A program made the translations under genes and the position numbers. Positions 8,210 to 17,106 of a DNA stretch of 64,000 nt are shown here, one piece after another. Each line of letters starts with the position of its first letter. Positions within the stretch are counted from its first letter, which is position 1. This DNA comes from Candidatus Korarchaeum sp. (lineage in GTDB: Archaea > Korarchaeota > Korarchaeia > Korarchaeales > Korarchaeaceae): assembly GCA_020833055.1 (NCBI GenBank), contig JAJHQZ010000005.1, positions 31,971 through 95,970 on the forward strand, in the 5' to 3' direction. Under the pieces are notes generated by a model, which was not told the origin of the DNA, made no database searches, and saw only the letters and a program-made list of their open reading frames with translations.

Positions 8210-9214
8210 AGCACCCAGCAGATTTATCATTAAGCTCAGGAGCCCTATTATCCCCTCTAAGTACTGGCCTATTGAGTAGAAGGATATCCAGAATGATATT
8301 ACGAGGCCTGTCACCATTAGCCTCTCCAGGGAGTCCACCCTCCTCTCCGCAGCTCTCTCAATGGAGCTCCCTGAGAACATGATAGCTAGAGATAGAGCTA
8401 GGAAACTACTAGCCTCTTGTAGCAATCTCGCTACTATCAGTTCGATCGGGTAGCCTTGGGAGGCTAGAGATAGCGCCCTAGTGTAAGATAACGATATCGT
8501 GAGGAAGAGACCTATCAGCCCGATTACGAGCGAGAAGAAACCTACATGCCTACCGAAGTAATTTATCCATCTCTTCATAACTTCCCTCAGTGAGAAACCT
8601 TTCTCAAGGAAGAAGAGGCCGGCTAATATAGATATCCCTATGTATAAGTACTTCTGGAATTCTATTAACGAGAAGAGGCCGTATAAAATGAGAATAGCGC
8701 CGGGCAACCCGAGTACTATGGATCTGGAGGAAGGGGATCTCATCAGTTTCTCAAAGTACCTCTTTATCAGTATGTAAGTGTGCTCTATCTCCCTGCTCTG
8801 CTGGACTATTACCCTCCTCACGCTCCTTATCGGGGCGTACTTCATCAATATAGGGATCACTAATTCATCATCAGCCCCATCAGAGACTAAAACTATGCTA
8901 GTGGGCTTAAATACCCTCGCGACTTCATCCATCTGCCTATTTATCTCCTCATCAGCTCTGAGCTCTTTCCCCTCATCCCCAGTTATCGTAGCTATCTCGA
9001 TCCTGGATCCCGGGAATATGGACCTAGCTTCATCATACACCTTCACGGCCCCGAAGATAGCGTTAGCATCGGCTTCCGTGGGATCAGCGAGAGCTAGTTT
9101 AGATGCAGCTTCAAGATTGGCCTCTCTCCCGATCACTGGGCCCCTTATTCCGGCCTTGACCCCTAGGTCATTATCCCTATCTACGCAGACTATGAGTATC
9201 CTTTCCTCTTCCAT
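8135..9214 (-). CDS. DUF373 family membrane protein
   Basis: This 359-residue protein matches DUF373, an archaeal family of unknown function. A soluble N-terminal domain of about 150 residues opens with ILIVCVDRDNDLG and contains a PTEADANAIFGA segment typical of the family. About six hydrophobic segments follow to the C-terminus. ATG 9214 starts the gene 32 nt after the end of the coiled-coil gene on the same strand, so the two are likely co-transcribed. The C-terminus overlaps the NYN gene on the other strand. Confidence 0.75.
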   Translation of the reverse strand: MEEERILIVCVDRDNDLGVKAGIRGPVIGREANLEAASKLALADPTEADANAIFGAVKVYDEARSIFPGSRIEIATITGDEGKELRADEEINRQMDEVARVFKPTSIVLVSDGADDELVIPILMKYAPIRSVRRVIVQQSREIEHTYILIKRYFEKLMRSPSSRSIVLGLPGAILILYGLFSLIEFQKYLYIGISILAGLFFLEKGFSLREVMKRWINYFGRHVGFFSLVIGLIGLFLTISLSYTRALSLASQGYPIELIVARLLQEASSFLALSLAIMFSGSSIERAAERRVDSLERLMVTGLVISFWISFYSIGQYLEGIIGLLSLMINLLGALIVALSSFILTLRLSEVLRGRGWK

Positions 9215-9246
9215 CAGTACTCATATCACCCTCGAAAAATAAAAGC

Positions 9247-10149
9247 TCAGCTGGGAGGTCTCTCCAGGAGACCCATCTCTATGAGGAGCTTCAGCTCCTC
9301 TATAGAGAGCTTCTCTCCCCCTCTATATTTCTCCAATGCCTCTTCAGCTAACTTCTCCTTTATCTTCCTCTCAGCCTCCTTACTGCTAGCTAAAGTCGCC
9401 TCAAATCTCTTCTTTATCTCCTCCTGAATCCCAATCATATCTGCTCTCACTTTCTCGATCTCTTCATTCAATTTATCCACTTCCTCGCTCCTCTTCTTTA
9501 TTTCCTCAGTAAGCTCATCTATCTCCTTATTCATCTTCTCTAAAGTCTCCTTCCTGCTAGTTATCTCATCATAAACTCTATTTAGCTCCTCCTTTATCTT
9601 CCCGATCCTCTCTCCAGCGTCCCTGACGAAGAACCTCCATTTCTCCATCTCAGCCATTAGCTCGAGTATCTTCCTCTTTAGGGATTTAGCTCTATTAAGA
9701 TTCTGCAACATAGCTTCATACTGACTTATCTGCATCACTAAGTCTCTCTCCTGATCTCTGTTGAGTGGGGATGTCTCTATCCTCCTCTCCAATCTCGCTA
9801 TCTTCCTCCTCAAGACCCTCTCAGGCATCCCTACGGAACTTATGAGATACTTATACTCCTCCTTGAGCTTGATCACTTCATCCCTCACTTCCTTGAACCT
9901 CTCGAGGGCTTCCCTTCTCTCATTCCTTACTTTCTCAAGATCTTCCTGCATCTTCCTCTTTCTCTCAACAGCTTCCCTGAAGCCCTCCCTCTCCTTCCTC
10001 ACTTTATCTATTAACTCTGATCTCCTCGCTCTTAGTTGCTTTAACTCCTCAATTAACGACCTCTTCTCCTCTCTGAGCTTAGAGAGCACTTGCCTGAGCT
10101 CATTCTCCCTCTGCCTGAGGGATCTGATGGATTCATTCAGTACTGTCAT
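9247..10149 (-). CDS. Archaeal coiled-coil protein (COG1340-like)
   Basis: The 300-residue protein is almost entirely charged heptad repeat (Leu/Ile with Lys, Arg and Glu) from the N-terminus to about residue 265. A short region SIEELKLLIEMGLLERP closes the C-terminus. This resembles the COG1340 family of archaeal coiled-coil proteins, whose function is unknown. No enzyme motif is visible. It is the first gene of a unit with the DUF373 gene. Confidence 0.65.
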   Translation of the reverse strand: MTVLNESIRSLRQRENELRQVLSKLREEKRSLIEELKQLRARRSELIDKVRKEREGFREAVERKRKMQEDLEKVRNERREALERFKEVRDEVIKLKEEYKYLISSVGMPERVLRRKIARLERRIETSPLNRDQERDLVMQISQYEAMLQNLNRAKSLKRKILELMAEMEKWRFFVRDAGERIGKIKEELNRVYDEITSRKETLEKMNKEIDELTEEIKKRSEEVDKLNEEIEKVRADMIGIQEEIKKRFEATLASSKEAERKIKEKLAEEALEKYRGGEKLSIEELKLLIEMGLLERPPS

Positions 10150-10260
10150 GCGGTCTCCTCCTTGATGCTACGCAGATACGATATTGTCAAGCTACCCATC
10201 TACTTAAAAATTATTCGGTGGCATCTTATGAAAATGAAGCTAACGAGTATCAGCACTTAT

Positions 10261-10308
10261 ATTAAAAATAGATAAGAATATAACGCACAATTGAATTAAA
10301 AATAGATA
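10261..10308 (+). repeat. Two direct copies of a 14-nt AT-rich motif
   Basis: ATTAAAAATAGATA occurs at 10261-10274 and again at 10295-10308, a spacing of 34 nt. Both lie upstream of the HD-domain gene, whose TATA-like box TTTTTAATG begins near 10328. They may be duplicated promoter or regulator elements; AT-rich chance similarity is also possible. Confidence 0.35.
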
Positions 10309-10361
10309 GCGAGCTAGCTCATTGAAAGTTTTTAATGAACACGTATAATTGCTCGAGTTAG

Positions 10362-10880
10362 GTGTGGAAGTTGCTGGTGGACGATGGCATGAAGGTGCTG
10401 TGGTTAGCTAGGACGGGTTGGATGCAATCGGGCGTACCCGCGGCGATAGCCGAGACAGTAGCTCAGCACACGTTCATAGCTTCCCTCATAGCTTTAGATT
10501 TATTCCCAAAAATGAGAGCATCTGGGAAAGCTTTTAATGAAGCTAAAGTACTTAAGATGATAATTGTCCACGATATACATGAGGGGCTCTGCGGGGATCT
10601 GCCGAAGTGGGTCGGTGAGAGGGTAAACAAGAAATTGTTAGAAGAGGAAGCTATCTCAAATATGGAACTCCCTGAGGAGATCAAGATGATATTGAGGGAA
10701 TATACGCTCATGAAATCCGATGAAGCTAAGATAGCTAGGTTAGCTGATCTCATGGCTACTTGGAGGATGGCGATATACTACAAACAGCTGGGCTACGATG
10801 TTGATGATATACTGAAGAGCTCCCAGATGGAATCGATGAAGTTAGCTAAGGAGCTGGGGCTAGTGGTAGAGGACATTTAG
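10362..10880 (+). CDS. HD-domain phosphohydrolase (YfbR/HDDC2-like)
   Basis: This 172-residue protein has the HD-domain residues of 5'-deoxynucleotidases: the first His in AETVAQHTFIAS near residue 33, the HD pair in IIVHDIHEGLCGD near 66-76, and the late Asp in KIARLADLMA near 125. Such enzymes dephosphorylate deoxynucleoside 5'-monophosphates with a divalent metal. The GTG start at 10362 lies about 27 nt after a TATA-like box, which fits a leaderless transcript. It converges with moaA with a 4-nt overlap. The substrate is inferred from the family only. Confidence 0.8.
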   Translation: MWKLLVDDGMKVLWLARTGWMQSGVPAAIAETVAQHTFIASLIALDLFPKMRASGKAFNEAKVLKMIIVHDIHEGLCGDLPKWVGERVNKKLLEEEAISNMELPEEIKMILREYTLMKSDEAKIARLADLMATWRMAIYYKQLGYDVDDILKSSQMESMKLAKELGLVVEDI

Positions 10881-11809
10881 ACTTCAAGGACATCCTCGTA
10901 TTTAGGTGAAGATCCGGGAAGCTTATGGAGAGGTTCCCTCAACCTAACTGATTCCTTGAACCTCTCGAAGATCTCCTCATCGCTCCCCCCGCTCCTCATG
11001 ACGCTTATGAAATCCACTAGAGTATCCTCCCTAGATATGCAGGTCTTGAAGAAACCTTCGGCTGTCACCCTGAGTCTAGTGCATCCCATACAGAGAGATG
11101 GATTCCCGCTACCCTTGACGATCTCCACAGTGACACCATCGAGCTCGAAGATAGGCCTATTTTGGAAATCCCTTATCTCCTTCCTGAGAGCTATCTCATC
11201 GAGCTCCCTCTCGAAATCATCGAGTGGGAAGTAGTACTCGCTAGTGGGATCGAGGAGTTCTATCAACTGGACCTTGAGCCCCTTCCTCCTCCCAAATTCC
11301 ACTACATCCCAAAGCTCCCCCTCATTTATCCCCTTGAGAGCAGTGAAGTTCAATTTGATTGGCTTCAATCCCCATAGAAGGGCCTCATCTATGCCCTTGA
11401 TCACTCTCTCCAGGCCATCCACACCAGTTATCCTCTCATAAACGTCTCTCTTTAAGGAATGGAGGCTGATATTTATCCTATCGAGCCCCGCTTCCCTCAA
11501 GCCCCTAGCTCTCTCTACTAAGAAGTAACCGTTCGTTACTAAGCTGACTTCCTCCGCTCCAGAGGACTTGAGCTCACTCACTATTCCCTCGAGGTCCCTC
11601 CTCATTAGGGGCTCCCCTCCAGTCAACTTTACCCTCTTAACACCGTGCTTCGAGAGGATCTTCATCAATCTCCCTATCTCCTCTGGCCTCATCTCCTCTC
11701 CCCTAACGTAATGCCCCTCTCTGTGACAGAAGAAGCAATTGTAATTGCAAGAATTCGTGACGGATATCCTCAGGTCGGTGACGGGCCTCCCCCACCTATC
11801 TATCAACAA
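10877..11809 (-). CDS. moaA: GTP 3',8-cyclase MoaA
   Basis: The 310-residue radical SAM enzyme starts molybdopterin synthesis from GTP. The N-terminal cluster motif CNYNCFFC lies near residues 18-25, followed by KLTGGEPLMRRDL. A C-terminal Cys set (CMGCTRLR and a later Cys in FFKTC) binds the second 4Fe-4S cluster that holds GTP. It overlaps the moaC gene by 14 nt, the last step of the unit etfB-etfA-thiolase-moaDE-moaC-moaA. The usual C-terminal GG is replaced by DVLEV, as in many archaeal MoaA proteins. Confidence 0.93.
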   Translation of the reverse strand: MLIDRWGRPVTDLRISVTNSCNYNCFFCHREGHYVRGEEMRPEEIGRLMKILSKHGVKRVKLTGGEPLMRRDLEGIVSELKSSGAEEVSLVTNGYFLVERARGLREAGLDRINISLHSLKRDVYERITGVDGLERVIKGIDEALLWGLKPIKLNFTALKGINEGELWDVVEFGRRKGLKVQLIELLDPTSEYYFPLDDFERELDEIALRKEIRDFQNRPIFELDGVTVEIVKGSGNPSLCMGCTRLRVTAEGFFKTCISREDTLVDFISVMRSGGSDEEIFERFKESVRLREPLHKLPGSSPKYEDVLEV

Positions 11810-12233
11810 CGGATTTCACCTTCCTCTCCACGGATATCTCCTCTATTCTAGTGTGGGGGTAGTTCCCGCTCTCATCCTTCTCCAGATACTTGACCATATC
11901 CCATATATTGAGGAGGGCCGAGGAGACAGCAGCGAGTGCTTCCATCTCCACCCCTGTCTGAGCTATGGCTTTAACCCTCACGCTGACTTCGATGTAATCA
12001 TCGCCCAGTCTGAAGTCGACATCAGTTGAAGTTACTTGTATCGGGTGGCATAGCATTATGATCTTAGGGGTTTCCTTAACGGATTGGACAGCTGCAACTC
12101 TAGCTACAGTCAATACATCGCCTTTCTTCACTTCCCCAGACCTTATCTTATCTATAGTCTCCTTCCTTAGCCTTATCCTCCCCTTAGCTACCGCTTCCCT
12201 ATACGCTAGAGGCTTGTCCGTTATATCTATCAT
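11796..12233 (-). CDS. moaC: Cyclic pyranopterin monophosphate synthase MoaC
   Basis: The 145-residue protein matches MoaC, which with MoaA makes cyclic pyranopterin monophosphate. Typical blocks are MIDITDKPLAYREAVAKG at the N-terminus, KIIMLCHPIQVTSTDV near residue 58 with the catalytic region, and GVEMEALAAVSSALLNIWDM near 95. It lies between the moaD-moaE fusion (24 nt gap) and moaA (14 nt overlap). Confidence 0.95.
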   Translation of the reverse strand: MIDITDKPLAYREAVAKGRIRLRKETIDKIRSGEVKKGDVLTVARVAAVQSVKETPKIIMLCHPIQVTSTDVDFRLGDDYIEVSVRVKAIAQTGVEMEALAAVSSALLNIWDMVKYLEKDESGNYPHTRIEEISVERKVKSVVDR

Positions 12234-12257
12234 CGAACCCCCCTCCGGCTCTGGTAA

Positions 12258-12875
12258 TTAAACCCACCTCTCCCTCCCATCTGAGAATATCTCCTTCTTC
12301 CATATAGCGACGCTCCTCTTGACTTCATCCACTATCCACTCCGCAGCTTCGAAAGCTTCCTTCCTGTGTGCGGACTTAGTCAGGACGAAGAGCGATATAT
12401 CGCCCGCCGGCACTTCGCCCACTCTGTGTATTATGAGAGCATCCCTCAATCCGAACTTCCTTATAGCTTCTTCCCTGATCCTAATTAGCTCCCTCTCAGC
12501 TATCTCCGGGTAACAATCGTAGAATATCTTATCGACTCGGCCTCCATCAGATTCCCTCCTCACTATCCCGAGGAACGCGACTAAAGCTCCCACATCCCCG
12601 TATCCAGCTTCGAGGAAGAGCTCTGGTGTTATCCTCTCCCTGACTATCCCCGCGCTCCCACCTGAGAAGCTCGGGAATATGGCTATGAGGTCCTCCCCGC
12701 GGACTCTAGTTGAGAGATCCCTCTTTAGCTCATGATTCACAGCTATATTTATCCCTTCGATCTCTCCTATCCCTAATCTCTCCAATAAATCCCTTAAGCT
12801 TCCATCGAATTCCAATTCCTTTTCTCTGAATCCCAAAATATCTGAAAGCCTTCCATAAACTTTCACTAGGACCAT
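12258..12875 (-). CDS. MoaD-MoaE fusion (molybdopterin synthase)
   Basis: One 205-residue protein contains both subunits of molybdopterin synthase. Residues 1-73 are MoaD, a ubiquitin-like protein, ending in the typical FPSFSGG (Gly72-Gly73). Residues 74-205 are MoaE, with HRKEAFEAAEWIVDEVK and IWKKE carrying the conserved catalytic lysines. Free MoaD must expose its C-terminal GG to become a thiocarboxylate sulfur donor, so the fusion presumably needs cleavage after Gly73 to be active. Similar fusions are known (mycobacterial MoaX). It starts at the end of the thiolase gene. A JAMM-type protease encoded at 59184-59609 could be the processor. Confidence 0.9.
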   Translation of the reverse strand: MVLVKVYGRLSDILGFREKELEFDGSLRDLLERLGIGEIEGINIAVNHELKRDLSTRVRGEDLIAIFPSFSGGSAGIVRERITPELFLEAGYGDVGALVAFLGIVRRESDGGRVDKIFYDCYPEIAERELIRIREEAIRKFGLRDALIIHRVGEVPAGDISLFVLTKSAHRKEAFEAAEWIVDEVKRSVAIWKKEIFSDGRERWV

Positions 12876-14051
12876 TCATCTCACCAGCTCTATCGCTATG
12901 CTCTGGGCCCCCCCTCCCCCGTGGCATATCGTAGCTAAGCCCCTCCTCTTACCCCTCACCCTAAGAGCGTTAAGCAAAGTGACCACTATCCTAGCCCCGC
13001 TAGCACCCAAAGGATGGCCCAGAGCTACAGCACCTCCGAAAGGATTCAGTCTCTCCAGGGGTATCCCAAGCCCCTTAGCGACTACTAGAGTCGCTAATGC
13101 GAAGGCTTCATTATGCTCTATTATATCGAAATCATCTATCCCCATCCCTATCCTACTCAGTAACTTCTTCGTCGAGATTATAGGGGCCTCTATGAAATCC
13201 CTCGGCTCTAAAGAGGCCGAGGAAAAGCCTATTATCCTAGCTATCGGCTCCAGGCCTCTCTCCTCCACGACCTCCCCATGAGCTAGGACCAGAGCAGCAG
13301 CTCCATCGCTCAATTGAGAAGCATTAGCAGCTGTTATAACTCCATCCGGTCTGAAAGCTGGTCTGAGCTTAGCTATCTTCTCGATACTAGTATCGGGCCT
13401 TATACCCTCGTCTCTCTCTAGGGGGACATCCCTCACTCTCTCTATCTCCCTAGCGAAGTACCCTCTCTCAGTCGCTTCCTCAGCTTTCATATGACTGGAG
13501 ACCGCGAACTCATCGCACTCCTCCCTAGATATCCCCCATTTCCTCGCAGTTTCTTCAGCTTCCTCCCCCATCAGGAGGCCTGTATGGGGGTCCGTGAGTC
13601 CGTCATAGACCATTAAATCTATCAACTTCTCCCCGGTGAAGGAGAACTTCACCCCCCATCTCCACTGAGGAGGTAACGCGTAGGGAGCGTTGCTCATGCT
13701 CTCCATCCCCCCGGCTACTACTACTCTGTTCTCCCCGAGAGCTATGCTCTGAGCTGCGAGAGTTATCGCCTTCATCCCGGAGGCACATACTTTATTCACA
13801 GTGAACCCGGGGACTTCCTTGGGGATACCAGCTATTATAGCTGCTTGCCTAGCTGGGTTCTGACCTACCATCGCTTGTAAAACGTTCCCCATTATGACTT
13901 CATCTACATCACTGGGCTCCAACCCGCTCCTCCTTACAGCAGCTTCTATAGCTACAGCACCTAACTGAGGAGCGGTCATCTTAGATAAGGCACCTCCGAA
14001 CTTCCCTATCGGTGTCCTAGCGAAACTGACGATGAATACATCGCTCAACAT
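12876..14051 (-). CDS. Thiolase (acetyl-CoA acyltransferase)
   Basis: The 391-residue protein is a complete type I thiolase. The nucleophilic Cys89 is in NKVCASGMKA, the conserved NEAFA block lies near residue 316, and the C-terminal CHGGGGAQ has the second catalytic Cys; an HPLGASGAR block carries the active-site His. Unlike the many archaeal SCP2-like thiolases that need a DUF35 partner, this one is of the AtoB/FadA type. It should cleave or form acetoacetyl-CoA or longer 3-ketoacyl-CoA. It lies 4 nt from etfA and directly before moaDE. The facing acyl-CoA dehydrogenase suggests a role in acyl-CoA oxidation. Confidence 0.92.
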   Translation of the reverse strand: MLSDVFIVSFARTPIGKFGGALSKMTAPQLGAVAIEAAVRRSGLEPSDVDEVIMGNVLQAMVGQNPARQAAIIAGIPKEVPGFTVNKVCASGMKAITLAAQSIALGENRVVVAGGMESMSNAPYALPPQWRWGVKFSFTGEKLIDLMVYDGLTDPHTGLLMGEEAEETARKWGISREECDEFAVSSHMKAEEATERGYFAREIERVRDVPLERDEGIRPDTSIEKIAKLRPAFRPDGVITAANASQLSDGAAALVLAHGEVVEERGLEPIARIIGFSSASLEPRDFIEAPIISTKKLLSRIGMGIDDFDIIEHNEAFALATLVVAKGLGIPLERLNPFGGAVALGHPLGASGARIVVTLLNALRVRGKRRGLATICHGGGGAQSIAIELVR

Positions 14052-14055
14052 ATTA

Positions 14056-14961
14056 TCACCCGAGCCCCCTCAACTTCTTTATGAGTGCTGGGAGAAACTC
14101 ATATAGGTCCCTCACTATGCAGTAATCGGAGTTCTCGAATATCGGAGCACTTGGATCATTATTTACGGCAACTATCACTTTAGAATCAATTATACCCGCT
14201 GAGAACTGCTGCTGCCCTGATGCTCCCACTACGAACAGGAGCTTAGGAGCTATCCTGACTCCGCTTATCCCGATCCAAGATTCCTCGGGCATCCACTTCA
14301 GGTCAGCTGCTAGGGGCCTCGTGGATCCCACTACACCATTGAAAAGTTCAGCTAGTTCGTAAGCGAGCTTCAGATCCTCTTTCCTCTTGAAACCCCTCCC
14401 CGCAGCAACCACTACATCTGCTTTATCCAGAGGTATCCCTAACTTCGGCTTAGGCCTCCTCTCCAATACTTCGTAAGATCTCGCGGTCTCGGACTTACAA
14501 TGCAAGGTCTCGTGAGTTGAATCAGTATCTAGTGGCTTGAATTTGCCCTTCTGAACGCTGATAACAGCCGGTAAGGTGAGCTCCTCCACGGATATAGCTT
14601 TCCCACCGTAAGTCATCCTCTCGACAATGAGCTTTCCATCGCTCAAGCTGAGGGATGAGACTTCAGTGGCGACAGCTCTCTCTAGCTTCTGCGCTACCTG
14701 CCCTATTAACTCCCTCCCCCTCTTATCGCTCGAAAGTATTAGTAAATCGTAATCCTCAGCTAGGGACGTTATGACGCTGAGGAGCCCTTGTTGGTCCTCG
14801 GAGCTCACATCACATATTATAACTCTCTTAACTCCCTTGACCTCCCCCTCCCTATCCGCCTGATCCGAAGTCAGGAGGAGGGAGACTTCCCCGACCCCGC
14901 TCCCAGCTGATATCAACTCCTTAGCTAACTCGAAGTAATGACTGAACACTAAGACTTTCAT
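14056..14961 (-). CDS. etfA: Electron transfer flavoprotein alpha subunit
   Basis: The 301-residue protein has the C-terminal FAD-binding domain of ETF alpha: ADVVVAAGRGFK near residue 180, GSTRPL near 212, VGASGQQQFSAGI near 245 and NNDPSAPIF near 267. The N-terminal half is the variable partner-binding domain. With ETF beta it carries electrons between acyl-CoA dehydrogenases and other redox proteins. It overlaps etfB by 4 nt. Whether this ETF is of the bifurcating type cannot be settled by eye. Confidence 0.9.
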   Translation of the reverse strand: MKVLVFSHYFELAKELISAGSGVGEVSLLLTSDQADREGEVKGVKRVIICDVSSEDQQGLLSVITSLAEDYDLLILSSDKRGRELIGQVAQKLERAVATEVSSLSLSDGKLIVERMTYGGKAISVEELTLPAVISVQKGKFKPLDTDSTHETLHCKSETARSYEVLERRPKPKLGIPLDKADVVVAAGRGFKRKEDLKLAYELAELFNGVVGSTRPLAADLKWMPEESWIGISGVRIAPKLLFVVGASGQQQFSAGIIDSKVIVAVNNDPSAPIFENSDYCIVRDLYEFLPALIKKLRGLG

Positions 14962-15737
14962 CCTCTCACCTCTAGAAGTCCCTCGCTCTTCAAAGCATCT
15001 ATAAGCTTCTCTATAGCTTCCTCAAGCTCTCCCTCAATGAAAATCCTCTTCCTCTCAACTCTCAAGGCTTTGATCTCCTTAACCTTGACCTTGGGCTCCA
15101 CAGTCGCCTGAACCTCCTTCTGCACTATAGGTTTCTTCGATGCTCTCATTATGTGGAGGACAGTCGGTATCCTGGGTTGGTTTATCTCCTGAGTCACAGA
15201 TATAACGGCGGGTAGCTTCAGGGATACGACTTCATCATAATCCTCTAAGCTCCTAGTGACTTTTATCTCCTCTCCATTGACCTCTATACTCGTAGCATAA
15301 GAGAGGTAGGGCCAACCGAGCTCCGCAGCTACTCTAGCTGGCAGGACCCCTGAGAAATTATCCTCACTACCCTCACCAGCTAATACTAATTGGTATTTCC
15401 CCCTTATCTCCTCCGAAAGCAACTTAGCTGCTGAGTAAGTATCCATGTACTGATTGCTGAGGAGGAGCAATGCTTCATCGATCCCCATCGCTAGGAGCCT
15501 CGTTAAAGCTTCTCTCGCTTCCTTCAACCTCCTCCCAGAGGAACCGAAGCATGAGAGCATTATAGCAACAGCCTTTCCCCCGACTCTCTCCTTTATCCTG
15601 ACAGCCTCCTCAGCGGCATTGAGCTCTATATCCCCTGCTTTCGTCGGGGCTTCATCTAAGTATATCTTCCCGGTCCTACTATCGATAGCCAGTTGCTGGA
15701 CGTCCAGGGACTGTTTGACGAGCACAGCTATATCCAT
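14958..15737 (-). CDS. etfB: Electron transfer flavoprotein beta subunit
   Basis: The 259-residue protein matches ETF beta, starting with the family signature MDIAVLVKQSLDVQ, then ELNAAEEAVRIKE near residue 38 and the GEGSEDNFSGVLPARVAAELGWP stretch near 120-142 (in pieces: GEGSEDN, ARVAAELGWP). ATG 15737 opens the leftward unit etfB-etfA-thiolase-moaDE-moaC-moaA. It faces the acyl-CoA dehydrogenase gene across a 145-nt region, which is likely to hold promoters for both directions. Confidence 0.9.
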   Translation of the reverse strand: MDIAVLVKQSLDVQQLAIDSRTGKIYLDEAPTKAGDIELNAAEEAVRIKERVGGKAVAIMLSCFGSSGRRLKEAREALTRLLAMGIDEALLLLSNQYMDTYSAAKLLSEEIRGKYQLVLAGEGSEDNFSGVLPARVAAELGWPYLSYATSIEVNGEEIKVTRSLEDYDEVVSLKLPAVISVTQEINQPRIPTVLHIMRASKKPIVQKEVQATVEPKVKVKEIKALRVERKRIFIEGELEEAIEKLIDALKSEGLLEVRG

Positions 15738-15882
15738 AGGGACACCTAAATCCGATGCGAGTGTTTAAGAAAAAGTTTGGCCTCAATGAGCGGAGCCCCG
15801 CTGGGGGAACCCTCGGCTAGCTAGGGCCCCTTACAGCTAAACTTTTTAATTTTTAGGTGCGCTGTCCGTGGGTGATAGTTAA

Positions 15883-17085
15883 GTGGACTTCTCATTCACT
15901 GAGGAGGAAGAGGTATTCAGGAAAACCCTGAGGGAGCTTTTATCTGAGGTCTTAGCTCCCAGGGCTAGGGAGATAGATAGGAACTGCAGGATACCGAGGG
16001 AAGTGATAAGCGCACTAGCTGAGAGCGGCATTCTGCTCCTGACAGTGAAGCCTGAGTACGGGGGGCAGGGAGCTAGTTGGGTGATGGGTGCGATAGCTAC
16101 TGAGGAGATAGCTAGAGCGGATCCAAGTGTAGCTACTGCTGTCTTCCACTTAGTTGAGGCCTCCTGGGGGAAGATAGTCGAGAGGTACGCAAGACCCGAG
16201 CTCGCTAAGGAGGTCCTCAGTAGGGCAGCTAAGGGGGAGGGGTTCGTGGGCATCTGCTCAACGGAGCCCCAGAGTGGGAGCGATGTAGCTGGGTTCAGGA
16301 CTCTAGCGAAGAAGGAGGGGGATCACTGGGTCCTCAATGGTGAGAAGACTTATATAAGCGGTATAGTTGAAGCGAAGGAAGTAGATGGCGGCTATGTTAC
16401 TATCGTGAAGACGAAGCCTGAAGCTGGATCTAAGGGGATAAGCCTCTTCTACTTACCGATAAACGCTCAGGGCATAGAGACGGGTCTCTTCGATGACATG
16501 GGGAGGTGCGGTATAAGCACGGGTTGGATCAGGTTGAACAACGTAAAGCTACCTGAGGATCATCTGATAGGGAGAGTCAACGAGGGGTTCGAGATAGCTA
16601 TGGAAGGTTTCAATAGAGCTAGGGTATTCGTCTCAGCGGGATGCACCGGTTCAGCTATGGCTATGTTCGAGTACACTAAGGATTACGTTAAGAACAGAGT
16701 GGTTTTCGGGAGGACCCTAGCTTCATTCGAGGGCATCCAGTTCCCACTAGTAGATTACTACTCTAAGATAGAGGCGGCCAGGCTCGTCACATACAAGGCA
16801 GCTTGGATGGTCGATCAATACGATCAAGGAAATGCCACCCTGAGGGATGTTGGCTTCTGGGCTGCTATGGCGAAGTTACTCGCGCCCGAGATCGCTGTTG
16901 ATGCTATAAAGGAGTTCATGAAAGCTACTGGAGCTTACGGATATACGAAGGAAACGCCGCTGGAGATGGCTATGAGAGGAGTCATGAGTTATTACGTCGG
17001 TGCTGAGGGAGGACAGAACATAATGAGGCTCATACTAGCTAGGTTCATCTTCGGATCTGAGCACCTACCTTATAAGCAGAGATGA
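15883..17085 (+). CDS. Acyl-CoA dehydrogenase
   Basis: The 400-residue protein has the standard three-domain dehydrogenase layout. FSFTEEEEVFRKTLRELL opens the N-terminal helical domain, GICSTEPQSGSDV near residue 125 is the FAD/substrate block, and the C-terminal helical domain ends in AEGGQNIMRLILAR. Aligning this with the usual YEGT-x-x-IQR-x-x-IAR places Glu375 at the catalytic base, so the active site looks intact. It oxidises an acyl-CoA and should pass electrons to the ETF encoded divergently. The start GTG 15883 has GGGTGAT at 15870-15876 and a TATA-like box at 15843-15850. Chain length is unknown. Confidence 0.9.
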   Translation: MDFSFTEEEEVFRKTLRELLSEVLAPRAREIDRNCRIPREVISALAESGILLLTVKPEYGGQGASWVMGAIATEEIARADPSVATAVFHLVEASWGKIVERYARPELAKEVLSRAAKGEGFVGICSTEPQSGSDVAGFRTLAKKEGDHWVLNGEKTYISGIVEAKEVDGGYVTIVKTKPEAGSKGISLFYLPINAQGIETGLFDDMGRCGISTGWIRLNNVKLPEDHLIGRVNEGFEIAMEGFNRARVFVSAGCTGSAMAMFEYTKDYVKNRVVFGRTLASFEGIQFPLVDYYSKIEAARLVTYKAAWMVDQYDQGNATLRDVGFWAAMAKLLAPEIAVDAIKEFMKATGAYGYTKETPLEMAMRGVMSYYVGAEGGQNIMRLILARFIFGSEHLPYKQR

Positions 17086-17106
17086 TCCTTTTTAAGGGAC
17101 CCCACC

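Noticed and set aside
13603-13788. Ser/Arg-rich 61-codon frame inside the thiolase gene
   Set aside because: It overlaps conserved thiolase coding sequence on the same strand in another frame and has no own start signals.
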